A stretch of 64,000 bases of DNA from Caulobacterales bacterium. Lineage in GTDB: Bacteria; Pseudomonadota; Alphaproteobacteria; Caulobacterales; Caulobacteraceae. Position numbers and translations under genes: made by a program. The notes under the pieces are model-generated. The model did not search any database, was not told where the DNA came from, and saw only the letters and a list, made by a program, of their open reading frames with translations. Where the stretch lies: contig CANJID010000007.1 of assembly GCA_947474395.1 (NCBI GenBank), forward strand, positions 1 to 64,000, in the 5' to 3' direction. This document shows, one piece after another, positions 27,875-37,464 of this stretch (positions within the stretch are counted from its first letter, which is position 1; each line of letters opens with the position of its first letter).

Positions 27875-28279
27875 TCACTCGCAAGCGACGCTGGTCACCA
27901 GGCCGGTCGAGGCGTCGTACTGGATCGTCATCCGCTCGGGGCTGAAGTCCTGGGTCTTGGGGCAGGTGGTGCAGATCACGCGGCGCTTCGACAGGTCGAC
28001 GGGCACCGGGATTTCCGTGCGCGGCTTGCCGACGAGGCCCGCGAGTTCGCGCGCCCCGCACTGGTCCGGCGGCAGGGGCGGGGGCAGCGCCACGCTTCTG
28101 CCGACAACCGGCGGCGGCAGGGGGACCGACTGGGCGTAGACCGGCGGCGGCGGCAGGGCGCCGTTCGCGTAGGGCGAGGCTGCGGGCGTAGGCGCTGAAG
28201 CTGTGACCTTGGGCGTGGACGGCGGGGCCCCGCAGCCGGCGACAGCGACGGCCAGAAGGATGGAGGCGATAGGTCTCAT
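27875..28279 (-). CDS. Lipoprotein with peptidase-inhibitor I78-like domain
   Basis: A 134-residue protein with a lipobox VAGC (Cys16). A Pro-rich spacer (PLPPPVVGRSVALPPPLPP) leads to a C-terminal domain CGARELAGLVGKPRTEIPV, then RVICTTCPKTQDFSPERMTIQYD, ending VTSVACE. The spacing of Cys, the LVGK and the DYxPxRM-like motif match the I78 inhibitor family. It probably guards the periplasm against serine proteases. Its ATG overlaps the holC stop (ATGA), indicating coupling. Confidence 0.68.
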   Translation of the reverse strand: MRPIASILLAVAVAGCGAPPSTPKVTASAPTPAASPYANGALPPPPVYAQSVPLPPPVVGRSVALPPPLPPDQCGARELAGLVGKPRTEIPVPVDLSKRRVICTTCPKTQDFSPERMTIQYDASTGLVTSVACE

Positions 28280-28734
28280 GCCTGCCTTTCCCAAGCCCCC
28301 CGCTCGGTTTGACGCCAATAGGACACCGGGTGGCCGCCGGCCTTGACCGCCTTCCACCTCGCCCGCGCTTCGGCCGTCGCGCTTTCGTCGCGGCCGTCGA
28401 ACAGGAAGATGCAACGCGCGAAAGCCTCCAGCGGTCCCGGCTCGGCCCCGTCCAGCAGGAACAGGGCCTGCGCCCCGTTCGGGGTGTTCGCACCCGTGGT
28501 CAAGAAGATCGGCTGCAATTCCGCGTGAGGCTCGCCCTCCACCCCGTGAGCCAGGAAGGAGTCGTCGCGCCAGCTCCACAGCCAGCCGTCCAGGTGCTCG
28601 ATGCGATTGCGGTCGGGGCTGCGCACCAGGGCGCGCCAGCCCTTGGCGAGGGTCTTCTCCAGGAGTTCCGGCAGGGCCTGGTCGAGCCCGGTCCGCTCCA
28701 GGTGGTAGAACCAGACCTCGCAGGGCTCGGCCAT
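28276..28734 (-). CDS. holC: DNA polymerase III subunit chi
   Basis: A 152-residue protein of the HolC family: CEVWFYHLERTGLDQALPEL at the start, LLEKTLAKGWRALVR, then LDGWLWSWRDDSFLAHG and PIFLTTG near residue 75. Chi links the clamp loader (through psi) to SSB. It lies in the usual alphaproteobacterial place directly after pepA, 7 bases away. Confidence 0.9.
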   Translation of the reverse strand: MAEPCEVWFYHLERTGLDQALPELLEKTLAKGWRALVRSPDRNRIEHLDGWLWSWRDDSFLAHGVEGEPHAELQPIFLTTGANTPNGAQALFLLDGAEPGPLEAFARCIFLFDGRDESATAEARARWKAVKAGGHPVSYWRQTERGAWERQA

Positions 28735-28741
28735 CGCGGCT

Positions 28742-30223
28742 CTAGTCCTCGTATCGCTCGGCCACCAGCCGGTTGAGCAGGCGCACGCCGTAGCCGGTCG
28801 CCCCGTCGGGGATGGTCGGCACGGTCGAAGGCTTTTTCCAGGCGGTCGGGGCGATATCCAGGTGCGCCCAGGGCTTGCCGCTGACGAAGCGCTGCAGGAA
28901 GAGCGCCGCGGTGATCGAGCCGCCGGGACGTCCGCCGACGTTCTTCATGTCCGCCGCCAGGCTGTCGATCTGCTTCTCGTAGGCCGCCGGCAAGGGCAGG
29001 CGCCAAAGCGGCTCGGCCTCGGTCTTGGATGCCTCGAGCAGGGCGTTCGCCAGGGCGTCGTCGTTGGAGAACAGGCCCGCGTAGTCGTTGCCCAGGGCGA
29101 TGATGGCCGCCCCCGTCAGGGTGGCGAGATCGATCATGAACTGCGGCTTGAACCGCTCGTTGCAGTACCAGAGGGCGTCGGCCAGGACGAGGCGGCCCTC
29201 CGCGTCGGTGTTGATCACCTCGACGGTCTGGCCGGACATGGTGGTTACGATGTCGCCGGGCCGCTGGGCGTTCCCGTCGGGCATGTTCTCCACCAGGCCC
29301 AGGACGCCGACCGCGTTGACCTTGGCCTTGCGCCCCGCCAGCACGTGCATGAGCCCGGCCACCGCCCCGGCTCCGCCCATGTCCCACTTCATGTCCTCCA
29401 TGCCGTCGGCCGGCTTGATGGAGATGCCGCCGGTGTCGAAGGTCACGCCCTTGCCGACGAAGGCGATGGGGGCGGCCTTGGAATTGGGGGCGCCCTTCCA
29501 CTGGATCACGGCGAGCTGGCTCTCGCGCACCGAGCCCTGGCCGACGCCCAACAATGCGCCCATGCCGAGCTTGGTCATGGCCTTCTCGTCCAGGATCTCG
29601 ACCTCCAGGCCCAGGCGCTCCAGCGCCTTGACCCGCCGGGCGAACTCTTCCGGGTAGAGGATGTTGGCGGGCTCGGAGACCAGGTCGCGGGTGAAGGCGA
29701 CGCCCTCGGCCAGGGCGGCGGACTCCACATCGGCCTTGCGGGCGGCGGCGACGTTCTCGACGGCGATCTTGACCGTCTCGATCGAGGGCTTGGCTTCAGG
29801 CTTTTCCTTGGTGCGGTACCGGTCGAAGCGATAGGCCGCCAGCCGCACGCCCAGGGCCGCCCGGGCGGCCTGTTTGGGCGACAGGCCGGAGAAACGGATC
29901 ATCAGGGTCTTCAAGCCCGAGGTCTTCAGGGCGCCGTAGGCCGTGGCCGCCGCGTGCTCCAGGGCGAGGTCGTCGAAGGCGGCTTCCGCCCCGGCGCCCA
30001 GCACCAGGAGGCGCGAGCCCTCGCCGCGGGGGGCCAGGAAGTCGAGGGACTGACCCTTGGCGCCGGTGAAACGCCCGGCGCGAATGGCCTGGGACACCGC
30101 CCCGCCCGCCGCCGCGTCGGCCGCACTGGCCGACTCCGACAGCAGCGCTCCTTCGAACGCCAGGACGGCGAGCGCGTCGCCCTCTCCAGCCGCCGCCGAC
30201 GGCGCCACGAATTCGATCTTCAT
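28742..30223 (-). CDS. pepA: Leucyl aminopeptidase (cytosol aminopeptidase)
   Basis: A 493-residue M17 peptidase. The metal-binding signature NTDAEGRLVLADAL is near residue 340; other ligand segments are VGKGVTFDTGGISIKP and KWDMGGAGAV. It removes N-terminal residues from peptides; PepA homologues also bind DNA. SD GGAGCTCGGC precedes the ATG; the longer open frame upstream lacks a start signal. First gene of pepA-holC-I78-like lipoprotein; divergent from lptF. Confidence 0.95.
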   Translation of the reverse strand: MKIEFVAPSAAAGEGDALAVLAFEGALLSESASAADAAAGGAVSQAIRAGRFTGAKGQSLDFLAPRGEGSRLLVLGAGAEAAFDDLALEHAAATAYGALKTSGLKTLMIRFSGLSPKQAARAALGVRLAAYRFDRYRTKEKPEAKPSIETVKIAVENVAAARKADVESAALAEGVAFTRDLVSEPANILYPEEFARRVKALERLGLEVEILDEKAMTKLGMGALLGVGQGSVRESQLAVIQWKGAPNSKAAPIAFVGKGVTFDTGGISIKPADGMEDMKWDMGGAGAVAGLMHVLAGRKAKVNAVGVLGLVENMPDGNAQRPGDIVTTMSGQTVEVINTDAEGRLVLADALWYCNERFKPQFMIDLATLTGAAIIALGNDYAGLFSNDDALANALLEASKTEAEPLWRLPLPAAYEKQIDSLAADMKNVGGRPGGSITAALFLQRFVSGKPWAHLDIAPTAWKKPSTVPTIPDGATGYGVRLLNRLVAERYED

Positions 30224-30327
30224 GCCGAGCTCCTCGCCGGACGTTGTCGCGGCCTTGGCCCGCCGTGTAGAACATCGGACGCGCGGCCCCAACCCGCAAC
30301 TCGGAACAGCGTAAGGCGCGCCGCTTC

Positions 30328-31464
30328 ATGCGATTGATCGACGGCTACCTGTTCCGCCAGATGCTGTTCCCGGCCTTCCTGGCGACGTCCGCCCTGACGG
30401 CGGTGACGCTGCTGAGCCAGTCGCTGACCTTCCTCGATGTCCTGGTGGACCAGGGGCAGACGGTGTTCGTCTTCCTCAAGGTCGTGCTTCTGACCATGCC
30501 GCAGATGCTGGCCCTGGTCATGCCGATCGCCCTGTTCGTCGCGGCCCTCGTCACCCTGAACCGCCTGCACATGGAGCAGGAGATCGTGGTCTGTTTCGCC
30601 GGAGGCATGAGCCGCTGGCGGGTGACCGCCCCCGCCTTCCGCCTGGCAGCCCTGGCGGCGGTCCTGACCCTGTTCCTGCAGCTCTGGGCCCAGCCGGTCT
30701 GCGCGCGGCTGATGCGCGAGGAGCTGTTCAAGATCCGCACCGACCTCGCCGCCAGCCTGGTGCAGGAGGGGCAGTTCAACCAGCAGGCCGGGGGGCTGAC
30801 CGTCTATGCCCAAGGCGCTGATGCGCAAGGCCAATTACGGAACGTCTTCATCTACCAGGGCCGCAACGGCGCGGCGACCACCTACGCCGCCAAGACCGGG
30901 CGCCTGACCAAGCGCAACGGCCAGCCGGTGCTGATCATGCGCAAGGGCTCCAACCAGGCCTATGACGCCAAGGGGGTGCTGAACCACCTGTCCTGGGACG
31001 AGTACGTCTTCGAGCTGTCGCCCTTCGTCAGCCAGGAGGAGGTGCTGCACTACAAGATTCCCGACCGCTTCCTGCACGAGCTGATCTTCCCGGACCTGAC
31101 CCAGCCCTGGGAGGCGCAGAACCGCAAGAAGATGCTGGCGGAGGCGCACTACCGCCTCTCCTCCCCGCTCTACAGCCTGACGCTGATGGCGCTGGCCCTG
31201 ACGGCGGTCCTCGGCGGATCGTTCAGCCGCACCGGCTACGGCCGCAGGATCGCCACAGCGGCGGGGATCGCGGCGGGGGTGCGGCTGCTGGGATTCGCGG
31301 CCCAGTCGGCGTCCTCCTCCACCCCGGCCCTGAACGTCCTGCAGTACCTCGTCCCCATCGTCCCCCTGGGCTTCGCCGCCGCCCAACTCTACCGCAGCCG
31401 CCTGCCCGACCCGCCCAAGGGCCCCGCCGTCGCCATCCCCGCCTATGTGAGGCAGGCGCAATGA
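30328..31464 (+). CDS. lptF: LPS export ABC transporter permease LptF
   Basis: A 378-residue inner-membrane permease of the YjgP/YjgQ family. Six transmembrane helices are visible: three N-terminal (LFRQMLFPAFLATSALTAV, VVLLTMPQMLALVMPIALFV), a periplasmic beta-jellyroll (GGLTVYAQGADAQG onward), and three C-terminal helices. With LptG and the ATPase LptB2 it extracts LPS from the inner membrane. It starts the operon lptF-lptG-lptD-surA-pdxA-rsmA and overlaps lptG by 4 bases. Confidence 0.93.
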   Translation: MRLIDGYLFRQMLFPAFLATSALTAVTLLSQSLTFLDVLVDQGQTVFVFLKVVLLTMPQMLALVMPIALFVAALVTLNRLHMEQEIVVCFAGGMSRWRVTAPAFRLAALAAVLTLFLQLWAQPVCARLMREELFKIRTDLAASLVQEGQFNQQAGGLTVYAQGADAQGQLRNVFIYQGRNGAATTYAAKTGRLTKRNGQPVLIMRKGSNQAYDAKGVLNHLSWDEYVFELSPFVSQEEVLHYKIPDRFLHELIFPDLTQPWEAQNRKKMLAEAHYRLSSPLYSLTLMALALTAVLGGSFSRTGYGRRIATAAGIAAGVRLLGFAAQSASSSTPALNVLQYLVPIVPLGFAAAQLYRSRLPDPPKGPAVAIPAYVRQAQ

Positions 31465-32576
31465 GCCGCCCCATGATCCGCCTGACCCGCATCGAGCGCT
31501 ACGTCATGGTCCGCACCCTCATGGGGGTCGGCGCGGCCCTGGCCGTGATCACCGCGGTGATCCTGCTGATCGACTTCGTGGAGCTGTCGCGCACCGTGGG
31601 CGTGCGGGCCAAGGAGGTGACGCCCTTCGACGTCTTCGGCCTGGCCATGCTGGAATCGCCCTCGGTGATCCTGGTGCTGCTGCCCTTCGCCTTCCTGTTC
31701 GGCGTGCTGGCGGCCTTTGTGAACCTGAACCGGCATTCCGAGCTGGTGGCCATGCGCGCCGCCGGCCTTTCGGCCTGGCGCTTCATCCTGCCCGCGGCCG
31801 GCGCGGCAGTGGCGATCGGGGTGCTGACGGTGGTGGCGCTGAACCCGATCGCCTCGGCCATGAACGCCCGCTTCCAAAGGGTGCAGGGCGACATGATGGA
31901 GGGCTACCTGCCCGAGGCGCAGAAGGCCATCTGGCTGCGTCAGGGGGACGGGCGCACCCAGATCATCATCCGCGGCGACAGCCGCATTCCCGGCGCCCCG
32001 GTGCGGCTGAAGACGGTCTCGATGTTCGTCTACGCCGTGGACGACGACGGGGCCTTGCGCTTCTCGCGCCGGATCGACGCCGCCGAGGCCTGGCTGACCC
32101 GGGGACAATGGCGGCTGACGAAAGCCCGCGAGGCCACGGCCGGGGCGGAGGCGGTGGACTACGACAGCCTGTCGATCCCCACCAACCTCGACGAGCACAC
32201 GGCTCTGCAGCGGACGGCGGCGGCCCAGGCCGTGCCCTTCTGGAGCCTGCCGGGCGTGATCCGCGCCACCGAGGGCGCGGGCTTCTCGGCCACCACCTAC
32301 CGGCTGCAGCTGCACCAGCTCCTGGCGACGCCGGTGCTGTTCGCGGCCATGTCCATCCTGGCGGCGGCCTTCTCGCTTCGCCTGCTGCGGCTGGGGGGGC
32401 TGGCGGCCCTCGCCGGAGCCGGGGTGGCCCTGGGATTTGTGGTCTTCTTCCTCAACCAGTTCTCGATGGCCTTGGGCCGGGCGGACCTGTTGCCGCCGTT
32501 CGTCGCCGCCTGGACCCCGCCCATCCTGGCGCTTTTGGCGGGGGTCACCCTGCTTTGTTACACCGAAGACGGTTGA
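31461..32576 (+). CDS. lptG: LPS export ABC transporter permease LptG
   Basis: A 371-residue partner of LptF with the same topology. The first helices are GVGAALAVITAVILLIDF and LESPSVILVLLPFAFLFGVL, the central domain includes QGDGRTQIIIRGDSR and the last helices lie after residue 280. Start ATG overlaps the lptF stop (ATGA). lptB and lptC are not in the window. Confidence 0.93.
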   Translation: MSRPMIRLTRIERYVMVRTLMGVGAALAVITAVILLIDFVELSRTVGVRAKEVTPFDVFGLAMLESPSVILVLLPFAFLFGVLAAFVNLNRHSELVAMRAAGLSAWRFILPAAGAAVAIGVLTVVALNPIASAMNARFQRVQGDMMEGYLPEAQKAIWLRQGDGRTQIIIRGDSRIPGAPVRLKTVSMFVYAVDDDGALRFSRRIDAAEAWLTRGQWRLTKAREATAGAEAVDYDSLSIPTNLDEHTALQRTAAAQAVPFWSLPGVIRATEGAGFSATTYRLQLHQLLATPVLFAAMSILAAAFSLRLLRLGGLAALAGAGVALGFVVFFLNQFSMALGRADLLPPFVAAWTPPILALLAGVTLLCYTEDG

Positions 32577-32677
32577 CCCGGCCCTTTCGGCGTCGGAGGA
32601 AGCTGCCGCCAGCCTGAAAGCGGGTTAGCCTTGCGGGCCGCCGATTCCGTGCGTCGGGGGAGGGAGCGTTTTTCGTC

Positions 32678-35098
32678 ATGCGCCGTAAGGGCCGCCCGAG
32701 CCTTCTTCGAACGTCGCCCGTACGCGCGCGGCTGCTCGCCGGCGTGGGCGCGCTCGCCCTGACCCTGGCCGCCTGCTCCGTCGCCGACGCGGCCTGGGCC
32801 CAGGATGCGCCGGCGCTGCGCGGCCCCATTTCCCCGACCGCCTCGACGACGGCGCCCGCATCGACCAAGTCCGCCGACGCCGACGTCTATATCGAGGCCG
32901 ACACCCTGGTCGACGATCAGGACACCAAGACCGTCACCGCCGAGGGCTCGGTCGAGGCGCGCCACCAGGGCCGCATCCTGCGCGCCGACCGGCTGGTCTA
33001 CGACACCAACACCGGGGCGGCCCACGCCACCGGCAATGTGGTGATGATCAATCCGGACGGCACGGTCGAATACGCCAAGGAGGTCGAGCTCGACGACCAG
33101 ATGCGGGCGGGGGTGGCCATGGGCTTCTCGGCCCGGCTGCAGAACAACGCCACCATGGCCGCCGGCGCCGCCATTCGGCGCACCGAGACCCTCACCGAAC
33201 TCAACAGCGCGATCTACACGCCCTGCGAGATCTGCACCGAGAAGGGCGATCCCAAGACCCCGAGCTGGTCGATCCAGGCCGGCAAGATCATCCAGGATAG
33301 CGAACACAAGATCATCTACTACCGCAACGCGGTGATCCGGGTGAAAGGCGTGCCCGTCTTCTACGCGCCGGTGTTCTGGACCCCGGACCCCAGCGCGCCT
33401 CGCGCCTCGGGCTTCCTGGCCCCCAAGCTGCAGTACTCGAACCGCCGGGGGGCCTCCTATGAACAGCCCTACCTGTGGGTGATCTCGCCCTACCAGGACC
33501 TGATCATCAGCCCGCAGCTCAACACGGCGGTGAACCCGCTGCTGAACCTGGACTACCGCAAGCGGTTCTATTCGGGGTCGCTGCGGGCGCGGGTCGGCTA
33601 CACCTACGAGCACAACTTCGACAACGCCGGGAAGTACGGCGACGCCACCAACCGCAGCTACATCCTCGCCGACGGGCTCTTCAAACTGGACCCCAAGTGG
33701 GGTTGGGGCTTCGGCCTGGAGCGGGTCTCCGACCCGACCCTCTTCGCCCGCTACAACATCGGCAACGTCTATGTGAACCGCGGGCTGTTCACCACCGACA
33801 CCCTGCGCCTGATCTCCCAGGTCTACGCCACCCGGCAGGACCGGGACACCTACCTCTCGACGGCGGCCCTGGGCTTCCAGAGCCTGCGGGTGGTCAAGGT
33901 CGGGCGGGCCCTGCTGTCCAACGACGACAACGACATCTTCCCCCTGGCCGCTCCCCTGGTGGACAGCCGCTACGACTTCTTCCAGCCGATCCTCGGCGGG
34001 CGCCTGCGGTTCCGCGGCGACGCGGTGGTCCTGACCCGCAACGGCCAGGCGGCCTCGGCTCTGGAACCGGCTTCCCCCGCCCTGATCTCGGTCTCGCGGG
34101 TGCAGCCGGGGACCAACTACCTGGCCTTCTCCGACAGCCGCCGGGCCAGCGCCGAGCTGAACTGGCGCGCGACCTACACCCTGACCAACGGCATCCGCCT
34201 CTCGCCCTTCGCCATCGGCCGCACCGACGCCTATTCCCTGTCGGACGCCAGTTTCCTGAGGGTCAGCGCCACGGGCGTGCAGACCCGGTCCTCGGCGGCC
34301 CACAGCTCGACCTTGCGCACCTCCGGCAACATCGGCCTGGACGCCAGCTGGCCCTTCATCCGCCAGTTCGGCAACGCCAGCGTGATCGTCGAGCCCCTGG
34401 CGCAGATCGTCGTCGCCCCGACCTACAAGCCCGACGCGAACATCCCGAACGAAGACGCCCTGGCCTTCGAGTTCGACGACACCAACCTGTTCAAGGTGAA
34501 CCGCTTCCCCGGCTACGACCGCTACGAGGGCGGGCGGCGGTTCAACCTCGGCGGGCGTGTCTCGGCCGACTGGGGCGGCGGACGGCGGGGCAGCGTCATG
34601 CTCGGCCGCAGCTATCGCACCGACAACGATCCCAACTTCGCCCTCGGCAGCGGGCTGGAAAAGCGCGCCTCCGACTGGGTGACGGCCGCCGACCTGACGC
34701 CCATCGCCGGCCTGACCCTGTTCACCCGCTCGCGCCTCGACAGCGACAATCTCAAGCTGAAGCGCGAGGAAGCGGGGGCCAATTTCAGCCTGCCGAGGAT
34801 GCAGGGGACGGTCCGCTACCTCTACGACGCCCGCAACCTGAGCGGGGCCAAGACCCACTCGGTGCAGATGGGCGCGGTCGCCTGGGTGACCAAGCGCTGG
34901 GGCCTGGGCGTCAATGCGTCGCGGGATTTGCAGCGCGGGGTCTGGCCAGCGGCGCAGTTTTCCCTGATATACCAGGATGATTGCATCCGCATCGACCTAG
35001 TCTATTCCCATGACGGGACTTACGATCGGGCCATCGCGCCTTCGAATTCGGTGTCCATTCGTCTAACCCTCGCCACATTGGGCGGTTCAGGATTCTGA
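32678..35098 (+). CDS. lptD: LPS-assembly outer-membrane protein LptD
   Basis: An 806-residue protein that with LptE inserts LPS into the outer leaflet. A signal peptide covers about residues 1-47. The OstA/beta-jellyroll domain is about 60-180 (EADTLVDDQDTKTVTAEGSV, RADRLVYDTNTG). A Cys pair in TPCEICTEKGD and the following barrel, rich in alternating strands, end with the terminal Phe in LATLGGSGF. It follows lptG by 101 bases and is followed by surA after 48 bases; SurA chaperones LptD folding, so the arrangement is functional. Confidence 0.93.
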   Translation: MRRKGRPSLLRTSPVRARLLAGVGALALTLAACSVADAAWAQDAPALRGPISPTASTTAPASTKSADADVYIEADTLVDDQDTKTVTAEGSVEARHQGRILRADRLVYDTNTGAAHATGNVVMINPDGTVEYAKEVELDDQMRAGVAMGFSARLQNNATMAAGAAIRRTETLTELNSAIYTPCEICTEKGDPKTPSWSIQAGKIIQDSEHKIIYYRNAVIRVKGVPVFYAPVFWTPDPSAPRASGFLAPKLQYSNRRGASYEQPYLWVISPYQDLIISPQLNTAVNPLLNLDYRKRFYSGSLRARVGYTYEHNFDNAGKYGDATNRSYILADGLFKLDPKWGWGFGLERVSDPTLFARYNIGNVYVNRGLFTTDTLRLISQVYATRQDRDTYLSTAALGFQSLRVVKVGRALLSNDDNDIFPLAAPLVDSRYDFFQPILGGRLRFRGDAVVLTRNGQAASALEPASPALISVSRVQPGTNYLAFSDSRRASAELNWRATYTLTNGIRLSPFAIGRTDAYSLSDASFLRVSATGVQTRSSAAHSSTLRTSGNIGLDASWPFIRQFGNASVIVEPLAQIVVAPTYKPDANIPNEDALAFEFDDTNLFKVNRFPGYDRYEGGRRFNLGGRVSADWGGGRRGSVMLGRSYRTDNDPNFALGSGLEKRASDWVTAADLTPIAGLTLFTRSRLDSDNLKLKREEAGANFSLPRMQGTVRYLYDARNLSGAKTHSVQMGAVAWVTKRWGLGVNASRDLQRGVWPAAQFSLIYQDDCIRIDLVYSHDGTYDRAIAPSNSVSIRLTLATLGGSGF

Positions 35099-35146
35099 AG
35101 AATGCGTGTTGACGCGGGCAGGCAGGCCTTAAGGAGGGCCGATACC

Positions 35147-36427
35147 TTGGTGGCTTGTGTGCGTGGATTGACCGCGATCGCCGCGGTTTGCCTGCTGGCC
35201 GGCTCGGCGCAGGCGCAGCAGGCCGGCCTGTCCGAACAGGTGGCCGCGACCGTCAACAATGAGGTGATCTCCTCCTACGACCTGCGCCAGCGCATTCGGC
35301 TGCTGGTCGCGACCTCCGGCGTGCAGGCCACGCCCGAGAACGTCCAGGAGATTCAGACCGAGGCCCTGCGTGGCCTGGTGGACGAGCATCTCCAGGTGCA
35401 GGAAATCCGCGCCGTGGAAGCCCGCCAGGGCGGCGGGCAAAGCCTGCTGCCCGACGACAAGGAAATCGATGAGGAGATCAAGCAGGTCGCCCAGTCGAAC
35501 AACCTGAGCGCCGAGCAGTTCACCGCCCAGCTCCGCGGCTCGAATATCGACGTCACGACCCTGAAGGACCAGCTCCGCGCCGAGATCGGCTGGCGGCGCT
35601 ACATCGGCGCGCGCTTCGGCGGGCGGATCACCATCTCCGAGGACCAGGTCAACGCCTCGCAACGGCGGATCAACGCCGAGTCCTCCAAGCCCCAGTACCT
35701 GGTCTCTGAGATCTTCATCGACGCCCAGCGGGTCGGGGGCCAGCAGGCCGCCGTCGATGGCGCCCAGCGGCTGATCAACACCCTGCAGCAGGGCACGCCC
35801 ATCGCCGGCGTCGCCCGGCAGTTCTCCGACGCCCCGACCGCGGCCAACGGCGGCGACGCCGGCTGGCTGGTCTCGGGCACCATGCAGCCCTACCTGGAGC
35901 AGGCCCTGGAGCAGATGCGTCCGGGCCAGCTCCCCAAACTGGTCGAGGCCCCCGACGGGGTCTACATCCTGGTCCTGCGCGACAAGCGGGCCGGCACCGG
36001 CGCCACCATGGTCGACCTGAAGCAGGCCGCAATCCGCCTGGCGGCCGAGCCCACCCCCGAGCAGCTCGCCAGCGCCCAGGCCCAGCTCACGGCCCTGCGC
36101 GCCAAGATCAATGGCTGCGCCGCCGTCGAGACCGAGTCCGCCAAGGTGGAGGGCGTGGTCGCCGGCGATCTGGGCGAAGCCGACCAGAACGACCTCTCGC
36201 CGGAGTTCCGGCAGGTGGTCGACGGCCTGCAGATCGGCCAGATCAGCACCCCGGTGCGCACCCGGGCGGGGCTGCACCTGATCGCCCTGTGCAGCCGGCG
36301 CGTCGCCGCCGCCAACGCGCCCTCGCGCGACGACATCCAGAGCCTGCTGCAAAACCAGGAACTGCAGATGATCGCCCGCCGCGAGCTCCGCAACCTGCGC
36401 AATTCGGCGAACGTCGCGGTCCGGTGA
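35147..36427 (+). CDS. surA: Periplasmic peptidyl-prolyl isomerase / chaperone SurA
   Basis: About 426 residues. I place the start at the TTG 9 bases after AGGAGG (35132-35137); GTG at 35150 is nearly as good, and a longer ATG at 35102 has no clear SD. Either choice gives a signal peptide (LTAIAAVCLLAGSAQAQ). The SurA N-domain (VAATVNNEVISSYDLRQRI) and one clear parvulin domain (YLVSEIFIDAQRVG, FSDAPTAANGGDAGWL, GVYILVLRDKR) follow, then a degenerate second parvulin-like region. It escorts outer-membrane proteins. Confidence 0.9.
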   Translation: MVACVRGLTAIAAVCLLAGSAQAQQAGLSEQVAATVNNEVISSYDLRQRIRLLVATSGVQATPENVQEIQTEALRGLVDEHLQVQEIRAVEARQGGGQSLLPDDKEIDEEIKQVAQSNNLSAEQFTAQLRGSNIDVTTLKDQLRAEIGWRRYIGARFGGRITISEDQVNASQRRINAESSKPQYLVSEIFIDAQRVGGQQAAVDGAQRLINTLQQGTPIAGVARQFSDAPTAANGGDAGWLVSGTMQPYLEQALEQMRPGQLPKLVEAPDGVYILVLRDKRAGTGATMVDLKQAAIRLAAEPTPEQLASAQAQLTALRAKINGCAAVETESAKVEGVVAGDLGEADQNDLSPEFRQVVDGLQIGQISTPVRTRAGLHLIALCSRRVAAANAPSRDDIQSLLQNQELQMIARRELRNLRNSANVAVR

Positions 36428-37464
36428 CCGCCCCGGGGGCAACCCGGCGTCCCCTCGCCCTCAGCCTCGGAGACCCGGCCGGGATCGGGCCCGAGATCGT
36501 GGTCAAGGCCTGGAGTGAACTCCGCGCCGGCGGCCCGCCCTTCGTCGTCGTCGGCGACCATGACGCCCTGGCGGCGGGCTCCAACAGGGGCGCGGTTCCC
36601 CTGCGCCGGGTCGGCGCCCCTGCCGACGCCCTCGATGTCTTCCGCGACGCCATCCCCGTCCTGGACCTGCCCCTGTCGGCGCCCGTGGTCGCGGGCAAGC
36701 CGTCGCCCCTCTACGCCGGCGCGGTGGTGCGCTGGATCGAGACCGGGGTGGGGCTGGCGCTATCCGGCGCGGTCTCCGGCCTCGTCACGGCCCCCATCGC
36801 CAAGGCCCCGCTCTACGAAGCCGGCTTCGGCTTTCCGGGACATACCGAGTTCCTGGCCGAGCTGACCGCGGGAGCCGCCATGCCCGGCCCCCGCGGTCCG
36901 GTGATGATGCTGACCGCCCGGGATCTGCGCACGGTGCTGGTAACCATCCACATCCCGCTCTCCGCCGTGTTCGGCCAGCTTTCCATCGAGCGGATCGCCG
37001 AGGTGGGCCGCGTGACCGCCTATGCCCTGCGCCAGGATTTCGGCATCGCCAATCCCCGCCTGGCGCTGGCGGGTCTGAACCCCCACGCCGGTGAAGGCGG
37101 GGCGATCGGGCGCGAGGAGCTGGACATCATCTATCCGGCGGCGGTGAAGCTGCGCGCGGAAGGGATCGACTGCTCGAACCCCAAGCCCGCCGACACCCTG
37201 TTCCACGACGAGGCGCGGCGCGCCTACGACGCTGTGATCTGCCTCTATCACGACCAGGCCCTGATCCCGGTGAAGACCCTGGATTTCTGGGGCGGGGTGA
37301 ACGTGACCCTGGGCCTGCCGATCGTGCGCACCTCTCCGGACCACGGGGTGGGCTACGACATCGCCGGGCGCGGCGTCGCCCGCGCCGACAGCCTGATCGC
37401 GGCGATTCTGATGGCCCAGGACATCGCCGCCCGCCGAGGGGCCGCGCAGCCCAAGGCCGCATGA
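36424..37464 (+). CDS. pdxA: 4-hydroxythreonine-4-phosphate dehydrogenase
   Basis: A 346-residue enzyme of pyridoxal 5'-phosphate synthesis that oxidises 4-phosphohydroxy-threonine. Motifs: LALSLGDPAGIGPEI at the start, GLNPHAGEGGAIGREE near residue 218, CLYHDQALIPVKTLDF near 275 and PIVRTSPDHGVGYDIAG near 300; the His residues bind the divalent metal. The GTG at 36424 overlaps the surA stop (GTGA), so the two are coupled. Confidence 0.95.
   Translation: MTAPGATRRPLALSLGDPAGIGPEIVVKAWSELRAGGPPFVVVGDHDALAAGSNRGAVPLRRVGAPADALDVFRDAIPVLDLPLSAPVVAGKPSPLYAGAVVRWIETGVGLALSGAVSGLVTAPIAKAPLYEAGFGFPGHTEFLAELTAGAAMPGPRGPVMMLTARDLRTVLVTIHIPLSAVFGQLSIERIAEVGRVTAYALRQDFGIANPRLALAGLNPHAGEGGAIGREELDIIYPAAVKLRAEGIDCSNPKPADTLFHDEARRAYDAVICLYHDQALIPVKTLDFWGGVNVTLGLPIVRTSPDHGVGYDIAGRGVARADSLIAAILMAQDIAARRGAAQPKAA

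Noticed and set aside
35102-35146. ATG at 35102 as surA start
   Set aside because: No clear SD, and it would add 15 charged residues before the signal peptide; AGGAGG at 35132-35137 points to TTG 35147 or GTG 35150.
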